A stretch of 64,000 nucleotides of DNA from Pseudomonas piscis (lineage in GTDB: Bacteria > Pseudomonadota > Gammaproteobacteria > Pseudomonadales > Pseudomonadaceae). Below the pieces are notes generated by a model that worked only from the letters and a program-made list of their open reading frames with translations, was not told the origin of the DNA and searched no databases. Shown here in pieces: positions 38,786 through 47,089 of this stretch (the first letter of the stretch is position 1; each line of letters opens with the position of its first letter). Location of the stretch: positions 1,116,001 to 1,180,000 of the forward strand of contig NZ_WHUV01000002.1 of NCBI RefSeq assembly GCF_009380155.1. The letters run 5' to 3'. A program made the position numbers and the translations under genes.

Positions 38786-39393
38786 ACAGTCGCCAGGAAG
38801 GTTTCACCCTGATCGAGGTAATGGTGGCGATCATGCTCATGGCGGTGGTCAGCCTCATCGCCTGGCGCGGCCTGGACAGCGTGAGCCGGGCCGACGCCCA
38901 CCTCAAGGCCGGCACCGAGCAGACCGAGGCGTTGCTGCGGGCGCTCAACCAGCTGGACCGCGACGTGGCCCAGCGAGCCGCCATCGAGTTGCGTGAACCG
39001 CAACTTGGTGAAAGCGAGAATGCCGAACCCGAGACCCCGGCGCCCCTGAGCGTGCGCAGCTCCGACAGCAAGGGTTTTCGCCTGGAGGTGATCCGCAGCG
39101 CCGCCACCTCTGGCGAAGGCCTGCAACGGGTGCGCTGGTGGCTCAAGGGCGACACCCTGTACCGCGCGGTAGCCGAGGCCCGTGATCGCTACCCGTTGCC
39201 GGCGCCGCGCGACGGCGTGGCGGTGCTGGAGCGGGTCAGCGATCTGCAGGTGCGTGTGTGGAACCCGGACAAAGGCTGGCGCCAGCTCAGCGGCAACCGC
39301 CAGGACAACCCCGCCGGCCTGGAGATCCGCCTGGTGCGCCAGACGCCCCAAGGCGAAGAACGCTACCGCCAGGTACTGGGCCCGCTGGATTGA
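38782..39393 (+). CDS. hxcW: Minor pseudopilin GspJ (HxcW)
   Basis: The protein has 203 residues from the ATG at 38782, with GGAG 7 nt upstream. The leader MNSRQEG precedes FTLIEVMVAIMLMAVVSLIA. It continues with the GspJ pattern (AWRGLDSVSRADAHL, LNQLDRDVAQR, RVRWWLKGDTLYRAV). It is translationally coupled to hxcU. It ends facing the vreR gene, with a REP doublet between them. Confidence 0.9.
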   Translation: MNSRQEGFTLIEVMVAIMLMAVVSLIAWRGLDSVSRADAHLKAGTEQTEALLRALNQLDRDVAQRAAIELREPQLGESENAEPETPAPLSVRSSDSKGFRLEVIRSAATSGEGLQRVRWWLKGDTLYRAVAEARDRYPLPAPRDGVAVLERVSDLQVRVWNPDKGWRQLSGNRQDNPAGLEIRLVRQTPQGEERYRQVLGPLD

Positions 39394-39449
39394 GCCCGGT
39401 CCTGGAGCACTTGGCGGACACCGGCGGTGGGTCAGGTCCGTCGGGATCT

Positions 39450-39547
39450 ACGGTCGCGGCGCAACCGGGCGCAGGTTCGACAGCGGCTACAGGCCGAACA
39501 GTGCACGGCTTGGAGTAGCCGCTGCCGCAGGCTGCGCATGGCCCGTA
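39450..39547. repeat. REP doublet in inverted orientation
   Basis: CAGCGGCTAC (39481-39490) and GTAGCCGCTG (39515-39524) are exact reverse complements, each leading into a GC-rich REP-like stretch (right copy GTAGCCGCTGCCGCAGGCTG). This is a common Pseudomonas BIME arrangement between convergent genes (hxcW and vreR). Confidence 0.65.
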
Positions 39548-39588
39548 GTGAATATCGGCGGCAGCTCAGGCCGAGCGCGGAGACGGTA

Positions 39589-40539
39589 TCAGCTGAGCAG
39601 GACCACGCCACCAGGCAACTCGGTGCACTTGGCGCCATAGGCGTCGCGGATCAACAGCGCCACGCCGGCCAGTTGATCGAGGTTGAAACGCGCCTGGACC
39701 TTGCGTTTGCCGAGCTCGGTATTGAGCAATACCAGCATCCCGGGACGGTAGCGGTTGATCTCGCGGACCACGGTATCCAGCGTGGCGTTATCGAACACCA
39801 GCACCTGCTCGCGCCAGGCGATCACCGCATGGGGGTCCACCGCCACTGGCTGGCCCACGCCACGCTCGTCGTAGGTCAGCTGGCGGCCGCTGTCCAGGCG
39901 AATGCTGCGCCCGGCCACCTCTACCTGCAGACTGCCCTCGATACAGGTCACGCACACCTGGCGCTCGGTATTGCGCAGGTTGAAACGCGCCTGGCGCGCG
40001 CTCAGCCGACCTTCCCCGGCCTGGACCTTGAGCGCCTGCCCGCCCTGGCTGAAGACCTCCACCTCGCCCTCCAGCAACTCGATGCCCTGCTCTCCCGCCG
40101 CCAGTTCACGGCGACTGATACGGGTCTGGGTGTTGAGTTCCAGGCTCACACCATCGGCCAGGTCCACCCGCCGTTGCTCGCCGACCTCGGTGGAAAAATC
40201 CGCTGTGAGCCCGGCAAAACCGCCGGGCACCGTAATGCGCACCATGAACAGTGCCGCCGAGGCCGCCAGCGCGCCGCCGAGAAAGGCCCGGCGCCCAAAA
40301 GTCCGGGAGCGTGCCTGCTGTTCCAGGCGCTGGGCCGCCGGCTGCAAGCCATGCCACAGCGTCTTGGCCTGCTCGAAGGCAGCCGCGTGTTGCGGGCTCT
40401 GCGCGCACCACTGGCGCAGCGCCCGGGCATCGGCCGCGGTGGCCCGGCCCGACGTCAGGAGGACCAGCCAGTCCCGGGCTTCGCTCAGCAGTTGCTGGTC
40501 CGCCGAGGCCCGGGGAGAAGAAATGCTAAAGATGTTCAA
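39589..40539 (-). CDS. vreR: FecR-family anti-sigma regulator (VreR)
   Basis: The protein has 316 residues. The first usable start is TTG at 40539: an in-frame TGA lies just upstream and no ATG occurs early. The N-terminal DUF4880-like helical part binds sigma (LLSEARDWLVLLTSGRATA, ARALRQWCAQSPQHAAAFEQA). A membrane helix lies at about residues 86-103 (RRAFLGGALAASAALFMV). The periplasmic FecR domain and a short STN-like end (LDTVVREINRYRPG) follow. It senses the signal passed from VreA and controls VreI. It lies 38 bp after the sigma gene on the same strand. Confidence 0.9.
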   Translation of the reverse strand: MNIFSISSPRASADQQLLSEARDWLVLLTSGRATAADARALRQWCAQSPQHAAAFEQAKTLWHGLQPAAQRLEQQARSRTFGRRAFLGGALAASAALFMVRITVPGGFAGLTADFSTEVGEQRRVDLADGVSLELNTQTRISRRELAAGEQGIELLEGEVEVFSQGGQALKVQAGEGRLSARQARFNLRNTERQVCVTCIEGSLQVEVAGRSIRLDSGRQLTYDERGVGQPVAVDPHAVIAWREQVLVFDNATLDTVVREINRYRPGMLVLLNTELGKRKVQARFNLDQLAGVALLIRDAYGAKCTELPGGVVLLS

Positions 40540-40577
40540 GCGCGCAGATACTCACGGATTGATCAGGGACTCTTTGT

Positions 40578-41123
40578 CTAGGACGGTTTTCCGGCCCCGG
40601 GACCGAACCGCTGAATGACTTTTCTTTCAAGACGCAGGGCGCAATGGCCCAGGGCGGCCTTGAGTTCCTTTTCCACCATCCGTGTGGAAATGCCGAAGCG
40701 CTGGGAGATTTCCAGGTGCGGCGCCTCTTCCAGGCGCGCAGCGATGAAGATCCGCCGGCGGCGTGCCGGCAGCTCGTAGAGGGCCTTGAGCAGGATCTGG
40801 ATTTCCTTCTGGCCGCCCACCACCCGGGAAGGGTCCAGGGCCTCGTCGGCGACCTGCAGCAGTTCCTCGACCTCCTCGCCGGTGAGCAGGCGAGCGTCGG
40901 ACTGGCGCCGGTCGGCGGCGATGTTCAGGGCCATGCGATACAGGTAGGCGTTGGGTTGGGCGAGGTTCGGCGGCTCTTCCATGCGGTCGACCCGCAGGTA
41001 GGTTTCATGCAGGACATCGTTGGCCAGGTCCTCGGACCCCAGGCGCCTGCGCAAGCGCACCCGGAAGTCCTCGTAGGACGTCAGGAACAGCCTGACCATC
41101 GCACTGTGCCCGGTGTTCTTCAT
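40578..41123 (-). CDS. vreI: ECF sigma factor (VreI)
   Basis: The protein has 181 residues from the ATG at 41123, which overlaps the stop of vreA by 3 nt. Region 2 (VRLFLTSYEDFRVRLRRRLGSEDLANDVLHETYLRV, shown here in outline) and region 4 (LEEAPHLEISQRFGISTRMVEKEL, likewise) are those of FecI-type sigma factors. In P. aeruginosa VreI, with PhoB, drives hxc and pdt genes and is active in phosphate-limited cells. The position beside hxcW makes the same role probable here. Confidence 0.92.
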   Translation of the reverse strand: MKNTGHSAMVRLFLTSYEDFRVRLRRRLGSEDLANDVLHETYLRVDRMEEPPNLAQPNAYLYRMALNIAADRRQSDARLLTGEEVEELLQVADEALDPSRVVGGQKEIQILLKALYELPARRRRIFIAARLEEAPHLEISQRFGISTRMVEKELKAALGHCALRLERKVIQRFGPGAGKPS

Positions 41124-41893
41124 ACCCCGGAAGCTCCTTCCCATTCCTTGCAATCCATGCGTTTCCCTGTCGTGTCCGGTACCAAGAGTAAGGTCAGCGG
41201 CTGGCTCAACGAGCTGGGCGCCTGACGCTCGACGCGAATCTGTGCCAGGCGCTGCACCAGCGCCTCATCCCGTTGCCAGTCGCCGGTGCTGCCGACCAGG
41301 CGACTGTGCTGCACCCTGCCATCGGCCCCCACCCACAACTGCAACAGCGCCCTGAAGCTGCCCGGCCGAGTCAGCGGCGAAGCGCACAAGCTGCGCTCGA
41401 CCGCCCGCTGCAAGGCCGTGGCATAGCTGCTGTTGAGCCGCACCCCGCGCCCGCCGCCCGTCGCTGGTTGCGCCGCCGGCTGGTTGCCCGGCGGCACTTG
41501 CAAGGTGAAGGCGTCGCTACGGGCGTAACGAGCCATCAGGCCACTGCCAGCCAGCAAACGGCCGAGCCCCTCGCGAGCGCTGTAACGCCCCTTGACCCCC
41601 ACCGAGCGCCGGCCTAGAGCCAATTCCCGGTCCACCAGCACCGCCATCCCGGTGGCACGACTGAACAACTCCAGGGCCTGGGCCAGGTCCTGGGCCGGAA
41701 TATCCAGCGCCAGCAGGGCCTGGGAATCGACCCGGGGCGGCCCTTGCGGACTGTCCTGGGCCCAGCTTTCGGGCACCTGCAGCCACAACGCGAACCCCAG
41801 CACACAGGTCGCCAAGCCCCCGTGCAATGAAGTCCATCGCCCGACCTGCGCTCTGCGTCGCTGCACTGCCTTCCAATCCCTGAAAAGCGTCAT
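41120..41893 (-). CDS. vreA: Signalling receptor-like protein without a barrel (VreA)
   Basis: The protein has 257 residues. A hydrophobic segment near 26-45 is a signal or anchor (LATCVLGFALWLQVPESWA). An STN signalling domain follows at about 61-132 (LDIPAQDLAQALELFSRATG, GLGRLLAGSGLMARY). After it comes a TonB-C-like domain (about 150-238; FRALLQLWVGADGRVQHSRL). There is no plug or beta-barrel, so it cannot import a ligand itself. The match to P. aeruginosa VreA is by architecture and by the vreA-vreI-vreR order. First gene of the operon. Confidence 0.85.
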   Translation of the reverse strand: MTLFRDWKAVQRRRAQVGRWTSLHGGLATCVLGFALWLQVPESWAQDSPQGPPRVDSQALLALDIPAQDLAQALELFSRATGMAVLVDRELALGRRSVGVKGRYSAREGLGRLLAGSGLMARYARSDAFTLQVPPGNQPAAQPATGGGRGVRLNSSYATALQRAVERSLCASPLTRPGSFRALLQLWVGADGRVQHSRLVGSTGDWQRDEALVQRLAQIRVERQAPSSLSQPLTLLLVPDTTGKRMDCKEWEGASGV

Positions 41894-42020
41894 CCTGAGG
41901 CCAGTTTATGAATCTGGTGTTACGACCACGGCAAAAAAACCATCACTTTTTCAGCACGGTCTTTGCTCTACACTCGGTCGCTATCGAAGCCCGCTTTCCC
42001 GGGCCAGCCAGGAGGCCCTC

Positions 42021-42335
42021 ATGAACCGATTCAGTCTTTATGCCGCAAGCCTGTTGCTCAGCGTCCTGCCTTGGGTGGCCCAGGCCGAGGAAGCGCGCGA
42101 GGGGTGCGTGGAGGTCAGCGTCGGCGGCTACAAGGCCCCCGACTACAACTGCCTGAGCCGGCAGATGGGCAACGACCCGCAAGCGGCCAAGGCCGCCCAG
42201 GCCAATGCCGAGGCGATGCGCAAACCGGTGGAAAAACGCCCGCCGAACCAGCTCGGCCTGTCGACCCCGGCTGCCACCGGCGTGCGCATGGGCAACACCT
42301 TCGGCAACTCGGTCACCCCGCAACAGCGTCCTTGA
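42021..42335 (+). CDS. Small exported protein of unknown function
   Basis: The protein has 104 residues; GGAGG lies 5 nt before the ATG. A Sec signal peptide ends in WVAQA (about residue 22). The mature part is short and charged, with two Cys (EGCVEVSVGG and YNCLSRQM) that could form a disulphide, then an Ala-rich stretch (QAAKAAQANAEAMRKP) and a disordered end. It is divergent from vreA across 127 bp. No family recognised. Confidence 0.7.
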   Translation: MNRFSLYAASLLLSVLPWVAQAEEAREGCVEVSVGGYKAPDYNCLSRQMGNDPQAAKAAQANAEAMRKPVEKRPPNQLGLSTPAATGVRMGNTFGNSVTPQQRP

Positions 42336-42360
42336 ACGGCCAGAGGCTAGCGCCAGTAGC

Positions 42361-42987
42361 TCAGGCCGCCCACTGCCCGGCCACTTGCCGCAGTTCTTGC
42401 CGAGCCCGTTCCAGGGCTTCGCTGCGCGCCTCGGGGTTGGCGAACTGCAACGGCTGGGCATCGACGAACCGTGGATCCTGCACGCCGATGAAGGCAAAGG
42501 CGGCCCGCAGCGCCGGGGTCAGCGCATCCATCCAGGCCATGGGAGTGCCCGGGCGTAGGTCGGCGCCACGGCTGGTGAGGAACAGTACCTTCTGCCGATT
42601 CATCTGGCCGACGATCCCGTCCGGGGTGTTCAGGTACGTCAACTCGGTACGGGTGATGGCATCGATGAAGGCCTTGAAGGTCGAAGGCATCGACCAGTTG
42701 TACATGGGCATGGCGAACAGGCAGGCATCGGCCTGCAGCAGGCGCTGACACAAGACATCGGATGCGGCCAGGGTCTCGCGCATCTGCGGCGTGCGGGCCG
42801 CCGGCGCGGTATAGGTAGCGATGGCGAACGCCTCGGTGACGGCCGCCGGAGCCTCCCGGGCCAGGTCCAGGTAGTCGATTTCCAGGTCCAGCCCCTGCTC
42901 CTGCAACTGTTCGATGAAATAACGGCCCAGGGCACGGGAGTTGGAGCGCTCGCCCTTGGCGCTGGCGTCGACGTGAAGCAACTTCAT
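42361..42987 (-). CDS. azoR: FMN-dependent NADH-azoreductase
   Basis: The protein has 208 residues from MKLLHVDASAKGERSNSRAL, the flavodoxin-like phosphate loop. AMPMYNWSMPSTFKAFIDAI is the AzoR/AcpD family signature, followed by VLFLTSRGADL. It is an FMN-dependent homodimeric reductase of quinones and azo compounds, using NADH. Pseudomonads carry several copies. The ribosome site before the ATG is weak (AGGT). Confidence 0.92.
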   Translation of the reverse strand: MKLLHVDASAKGERSNSRALGRYFIEQLQEQGLDLEIDYLDLAREAPAAVTEAFAIATYTAPAARTPQMRETLAASDVLCQRLLQADACLFAMPMYNWSMPSTFKAFIDAITRTELTYLNTPDGIVGQMNRQKVLFLTSRGADLRPGTPMAWMDALTPALRAAFAFIGVQDPRFVDAQPLQFANPEARSEALERARQELRQVAGQWAA

Positions 42988-43311
42988 GGGAATACCTGTA
43001 TCGCAGAAAACAAGGAGGCCAGCGCGAACGCTGGATGACTGGCCGACCCCGCTGGCGGGCGATCCTGGCAAGTCCTTGTGCGGTATCGGCGCCGTACAGG
43101 CTAACGGCCGCCGCGACATTGCCCTATAGCCAATCCACGGGATTCAGGGCAGACCACTCTCAAACCGGATACTTATACCCACCTGTAACTTGGCACCGAC
43201 TAGATTGCGCAACCATGTTCCGCAGCAGTTCAGCAAGCAGACAGTCATGTTGCTCTATGGTGTCGGACCGATGGCCACCGCATATTTGTGTATTCCGGAA
43301 GTAACGAGCGT
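42988..43311. promoter_or_regulatory. Divergent gap before azoR and the membrane-protein gene
   Basis: No supported gene. The half nearer the membrane-protein gene (from about 43140) is visibly AT-richer, with ATACTTATA-like stretches, and probably holds its promoter. No clear operator or hairpin was seen. Confidence 0.3.
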
Positions 43312-44676
43312 ATGAGCAACTTGATGAGACAGGTCAGCCAAAGACCTTGCCTGAGTATCTTTCTAGTAGCGCTTGCGCTGTTCATGGGCTTGCAATACAA
43401 GCCGGGAATTCTCAACTACACCACGCGCTTCGTCGACTTTGCCGACTATATGCTCCAGCACGGCATGACGCTGTTTCCCATTGCCGATGATTTGCAGCCC
43501 TACCCTGACTACACCATCGCCAACACTTTCCTCATCTACTTGTCCTCACTGCCTTTCGGCCGCCTGTCGATACTGTCGATGGGCCTGCCTTATTGCATCA
43601 GCGCGGCACTGATCCTGGTCTTCATCTACAAGCTGGGAACGCTGCACGACAAGCAATGGGGCCTGTACGGGGTGCTCTTTGCACTACTGACCTGGGGATT
43701 TCTGGATGCGGTCAACTCGCTGGCGCTGGATGTCTATCCCGCATTGTTCAGCGTGGCGTGCTTCTACCTGGCCTACTCCGGCCAGCTGAAGCACCAGCCC
43801 TGGCGCCTGGCGCTGGTATTTGTCGGGCTGGCCCTGGGCTTCATGTTCCGCGGCCCCATCGGCCTGATCGGCCCGGCGATCGTGGTGGGCGGCTATTACC
43901 TGCTGAGCCGGCAGTGGCGCATGCTGTTGCTGTTCGGCCTGGTCTCGGGCTTGCTGCTCATTGTCGGCGTGGCCTTGCTGGCCTTTGCCGCCCATGTGCA
44001 GGGCGGTCCGGCCTTCATGCACGAAGTGCTGATGATGCAGGGCCTGGAGCGGGTCGCCAGCGATCACAAGCCCCGCTACTACTTCTACTTCACTGGCGGC
44101 CTGATCACCTATGGCGTCACGGTGTTCTTCGCCCTGAATGTCATCTTCAGGAAGTACAAGACATTCTTCGGCGCCCAGCGCCAGGCCGATAGCGAGTTGC
44201 TGCTCTACCTGGCGCTATGGTTCGTGGCACTGATCCTGTTCTTCACCATCCCCAACTCGAAGAAGGCTCGCTATATCGTTTCCATCACCCCCGCCATCGC
44301 CTTGCTGGCCGCCTATATCTTCGTCGACAAGAACGATATGTTCGCCCGCGCCAGGAACTGGCTATTGGGGTTCTGCCTGAAGTTGCCCGCCATTGGCGCC
44401 GGGCTGGCCGTGGCGGTGTGGGTATACAACTTCTACGGTGCCAAGCCGTTACAACCGAACTATCTCGGCGTATTCGCAAGCTTTGTCGTACTCACCGTGG
44501 TGCGTTACTTCATCGACCGCAACTACTACGTACATCCCCATCGCCAATTGATCGTCTTGGCATATGGTGTCGCGGCCTTTCTTGCCCTGGATGCATTCTT
44601 CTTCAACCCCATCACGTTCCACCAGGAACTGGCCATAGAGCCGACCCCCAAGTTCCTGCCCTACTGGTTCTGGTGA
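43312..44676 (+). CDS. Polytopic membrane protein, probable GT-C (GT39/ArnT-like) glycosyltransferase
   Basis: The protein has 454 residues from the ATG at 43312 (a GTG at 43288 would add 8). About 11-12 membrane helices are visible. After helix 1 a periplasmic loop holds NYTTRFVDFADYMLQHGMTLFP, in the place of the ArnT/PMT acidic catalytic motif, followed by PYPDYTIANTFLIY. The loop RGPIGLIGPAIV and NSKKARYIVSITPAIALLA are typical of the GT39-like group, which moves a sugar from polyprenyl phosphate to a periplasmic acceptor. The gene stands alone; acceptor and sugar are unknown. Confidence 0.7.
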   Translation: MSNLMRQVSQRPCLSIFLVALALFMGLQYKPGILNYTTRFVDFADYMLQHGMTLFPIADDLQPYPDYTIANTFLIYLSSLPFGRLSILSMGLPYCISAALILVFIYKLGTLHDKQWGLYGVLFALLTWGFLDAVNSLALDVYPALFSVACFYLAYSGQLKHQPWRLALVFVGLALGFMFRGPIGLIGPAIVVGGYYLLSRQWRMLLLFGLVSGLLLIVGVALLAFAAHVQGGPAFMHEVLMMQGLERVASDHKPRYYFYFTGGLITYGVTVFFALNVIFRKYKTFFGAQRQADSELLLYLALWFVALILFFTIPNSKKARYIVSITPAIALLAAYIFVDKNDMFARARNWLLGFCLKLPAIGAGLAVAVWVYNFYGAKPLQPNYLGVFASFVVLTVVRYFIDRNYYVHPHRQLIVLAYGVAAFLALDAFFFNPITFHQELAIEPTPKFLPYWFW

Positions 44677-44760
44677 ACTTGTCCCGGCTGGCTGGTCGCC
44701 GGGCAACTACACGAAAGGCCACGGGACGAGTAACCTTGCGCCGATCAATCAGACCCGGGC

Positions 44761-46200
44761 ATGGCAATGGAACTTCACGTAGTGATCAACGGCCGCAAGG
44801 ACCTGGCCGAGCAGCTCTACCAGCAACTGCGCGGCGCCATCGACTCCGGGCGCCTGGCCGCCGGCGCCCAGTTGCCTCCCAGCCGGCTGCTGGCCGCGCA
44901 ATTGGGCATCTCGCGCAAGACGGTATCCGATACCTACGCCCTGCTGACCTATGAAAACTACCTGGTGGGCAAGATCGGCCGGGGCACTTTCGTCAACTCA
45001 CGCCCAGTCAAGGCCGAACGCAAGCAGAGTGCCCAGGACCTGGCCTGCGTCCAGAGCCTGGAGCGCTGGCAGACAATCCCCTCGCCGCTGCGCCACCCGA
45101 CCCTGGAGGGCACCCTGCGCTACGAATTCATCGGTGGCGCCACCACCCGCGCGCAATTCCCCCAGGACCACTGGCGCAGTTGCACCCAGGATGCCTTGCG
45201 GCGCATGGCCCAGGCCGGCGGTTTCTACAGCCAGCCGGAGGGCCTGCCGGTCTTGCGCAATGCCATAGCCGGGCACGTGGCGTTTTCCCGCGGGGTGGTG
45301 TGCACCGCCCAGGACATCGTGGTGTGCAATGGCGCGCAGCAGGCCCTGGACCTGATCGCCCGGGTGGTGCTCGAGCCAGGCAGCCTGGTGGCCATGGAGG
45401 ATCCGGGCTATACCCCGGCTCGCCTGCTGTTCCAGGCCCAAGGTGCGCGGGTCGTGGGGGTGCCGGTGGATGCCGAGGGCATCGAGGTGGCGCGGATTCC
45501 CGATGGCGTGCGGCTGATCTATGTCACCCCCTCGCATCAGTTCCCCCTGGGCATGCCCATGAGCCAGGCGCGCCGCGAGGCGCTGCTGGAGCGCGCGCGA
45601 CAGCTGGGGGCCATCGTCATCGAAGACGACTACGACAGTGAGTTCCGCTATGAGGGCCGGCCCACCGACTCCTTGCAGAGCCTGGACAGCCTTGGCGTGG
45701 TGGCCTACGTCGGGACCTTCTCCAAAAGCATGCTGCCCCAACTGCGCCTGGGGTATGCGGTGCTGCCACCGGCCATCCTGCCGGCGGTGATCAAGGCCAA
45801 GCAACTGTGCGATTGCCATACCCCGACCCTGCCCCAATGGGCCCTGGCCAAGTTCATCGACGAGGGTTACCTGCAAAAGCACATCCGCCGCTGCCACGCG
45901 GTGTATGCCGGGCGCCGCGAGCGCATCCTGCTGCGCCTGCAGGGCGACCTGGCGCCCTGGCTGGAAGCGGTGCCCTGCACGGCCGGATTCCATATGGCCG
46001 CCCTGTGCAAGGTGCCAGTGGATATCCCGCTGCTGCTGGATCTGGCGAAGAAGGTCGAGGTGGGACTCTATTCGCTGCAGGAGTTCTTCCACGACAGCCC
46101 GGTCCGCGAGGGCTTGTTCATTGGCTTCGGCGCCATCGAGACCCTGGACATCGACCCGGCCCTGGACAAGGTGCGCGACATCCTGCAGCAGATCACCTGA
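44761..46200 (+). CDS. MocR/PdxR-family regulator (GntR winged helix plus aminotransferase fold)
   Basis: The protein has 479 residues. The GntR domain occupies about residues 12-80 (LAEQLYQQLRGAIDSGRL, LPPSRLLAAQLGISRKTVSD). A fold-type I aminotransferase domain follows from about 125. The PLP lysine is Lys322 in GTFSKSMLPQLRLGY, with IVIEDDYDSEFRYEG upstream as in all MocR proteins. Such proteins use PLP as cofactor-sensor rather than as catalysts. The neighbouring cupin gene (105 bp downstream, same strand) or the region upstream could be the target. Confidence 0.9.
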   Translation: MAMELHVVINGRKDLAEQLYQQLRGAIDSGRLAAGAQLPPSRLLAAQLGISRKTVSDTYALLTYENYLVGKIGRGTFVNSRPVKAERKQSAQDLACVQSLERWQTIPSPLRHPTLEGTLRYEFIGGATTRAQFPQDHWRSCTQDALRRMAQAGGFYSQPEGLPVLRNAIAGHVAFSRGVVCTAQDIVVCNGAQQALDLIARVVLEPGSLVAMEDPGYTPARLLFQAQGARVVGVPVDAEGIEVARIPDGVRLIYVTPSHQFPLGMPMSQARREALLERARQLGAIVIEDDYDSEFRYEGRPTDSLQSLDSLGVVAYVGTFSKSMLPQLRLGYAVLPPAILPAVIKAKQLCDCHTPTLPQWALAKFIDEGYLQKHIRRCHAVYAGRRERILLRLQGDLAPWLEAVPCTAGFHMAALCKVPVDIPLLLDLAKKVEVGLYSLQEFFHDSPVREGLFIGFGAIETLDIDPALDKVRDILQQIT

Positions 46201-46305
46201 AGGACGGTGGATTGGTCTGCGCGTCTTCGCCGGGATTGGTTATAGGGCCCCCGACACCCAGGGCTTAGCCTGAAAGGACATTCCGATCCGCTGGAGAAAC
46301 CGAAG

Positions 46306-46716
46306 ATGAAAACCCTGACTGCCGCCCTCGCCACCCTCGCGTTGCTCACCTCTGTGGCGGCCACCGCCCACGAGCCGGTGTACGGCAAGGAGAAGCTGGC
46401 GATCCTGCAGGACCAGGCCCTGGCCAACCTGCCGGGCAAGAAGGCCATGATGCTCACCGTCGACTACGCCCCGGGCCAGGCCACCGTGCCCCACCGCCAT
46501 GCCGGGGCGGCCATGGCCTACGTGCTCGAAGGCGCCATCACCTCCCAGGTCAACGATGGCCCGAGCATCACCTACCAGGCCGGGCAGTCCTGGTTCGAGC
46601 CTGCCGGCTCGCAGCATCCGGTCTCGGCCAACGCCAGCCAGACCCAACCGGCCAAGCTGCTGGTGTTCATGCTGATGGACACCAAGGACGAAGTGCTGAC
46701 GCCCCTGGAGCATTGA
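46306..46716 (+). CDS. Exported cupin-domain protein
   Basis: The protein has 136 residues. A signal peptide of about 21 residues ends in ATA. The cupin motif 1 is PHRHAGAAMAYVLEG, with His-x-His and a Glu, and motif 2 is GQSWFEPAGSQHPVSAN. A single-domain metal-binding cupin, likely periplasmic. It follows the MocR gene. Function unknown. Confidence 0.82.
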   Translation: MKTLTAALATLALLTSVAATAHEPVYGKEKLAILQDQALANLPGKKAMMLTVDYAPGQATVPHRHAGAAMAYVLEGAITSQVNDGPSITYQAGQSWFEPAGSQHPVSANASQTQPAKLLVFMLMDTKDEVLTPLEH

Positions 46717-46718
46717 TC

Positions 46719-46855
46719 CTGTAGCGGCCACACCCACCCGTGGCCGCTGTTGAGCCGGCGAAACTGCGACAAGGCCCGCCGTCCGACAAGACAATCCCAT
46801 CCCCCCCCCACGCCGCTGCGCGCCCCTGCGCAGCCTGCGGCAGCGGCCACACCCA
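46719..46855. repeat. REP-like repeat region after the cupin gene
   Basis: A hairpin AGCGGCCAC/GTGGCCGCT (46723-46748) and a second palindrome GCCGCTG/CAGCGGC (46812-46847) flank a nine-C run (46801-46809). GCGGCCACACCCA occurs twice (46724-46736, 46843-46855). The 373-bp gap to 47089 holds no supported gene; the rest looks like plain leader for the next gene. Confidence 0.6.
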
Positions 46856-47089
46856 GCATGTTGCAAGATTTGGTAACACTACCGGGCAAACACCCAGGTG
46901 AAACCGAATCGCCATCATGCTGTCCCATCGCTATCGGTAACGGTCGAGGTCGCCCGATCCAGCCTTCGGGCCCATCGGATTGCACAGTGCGCTACCCTCT
47001 TCGAGTGACCTCGTACCCTGTTTACCGGCGCGCGCATCCTGCCTGCGCAGGCTGCCGCACCTACTCAATCAAGGCTGAAAGAGCGAACC

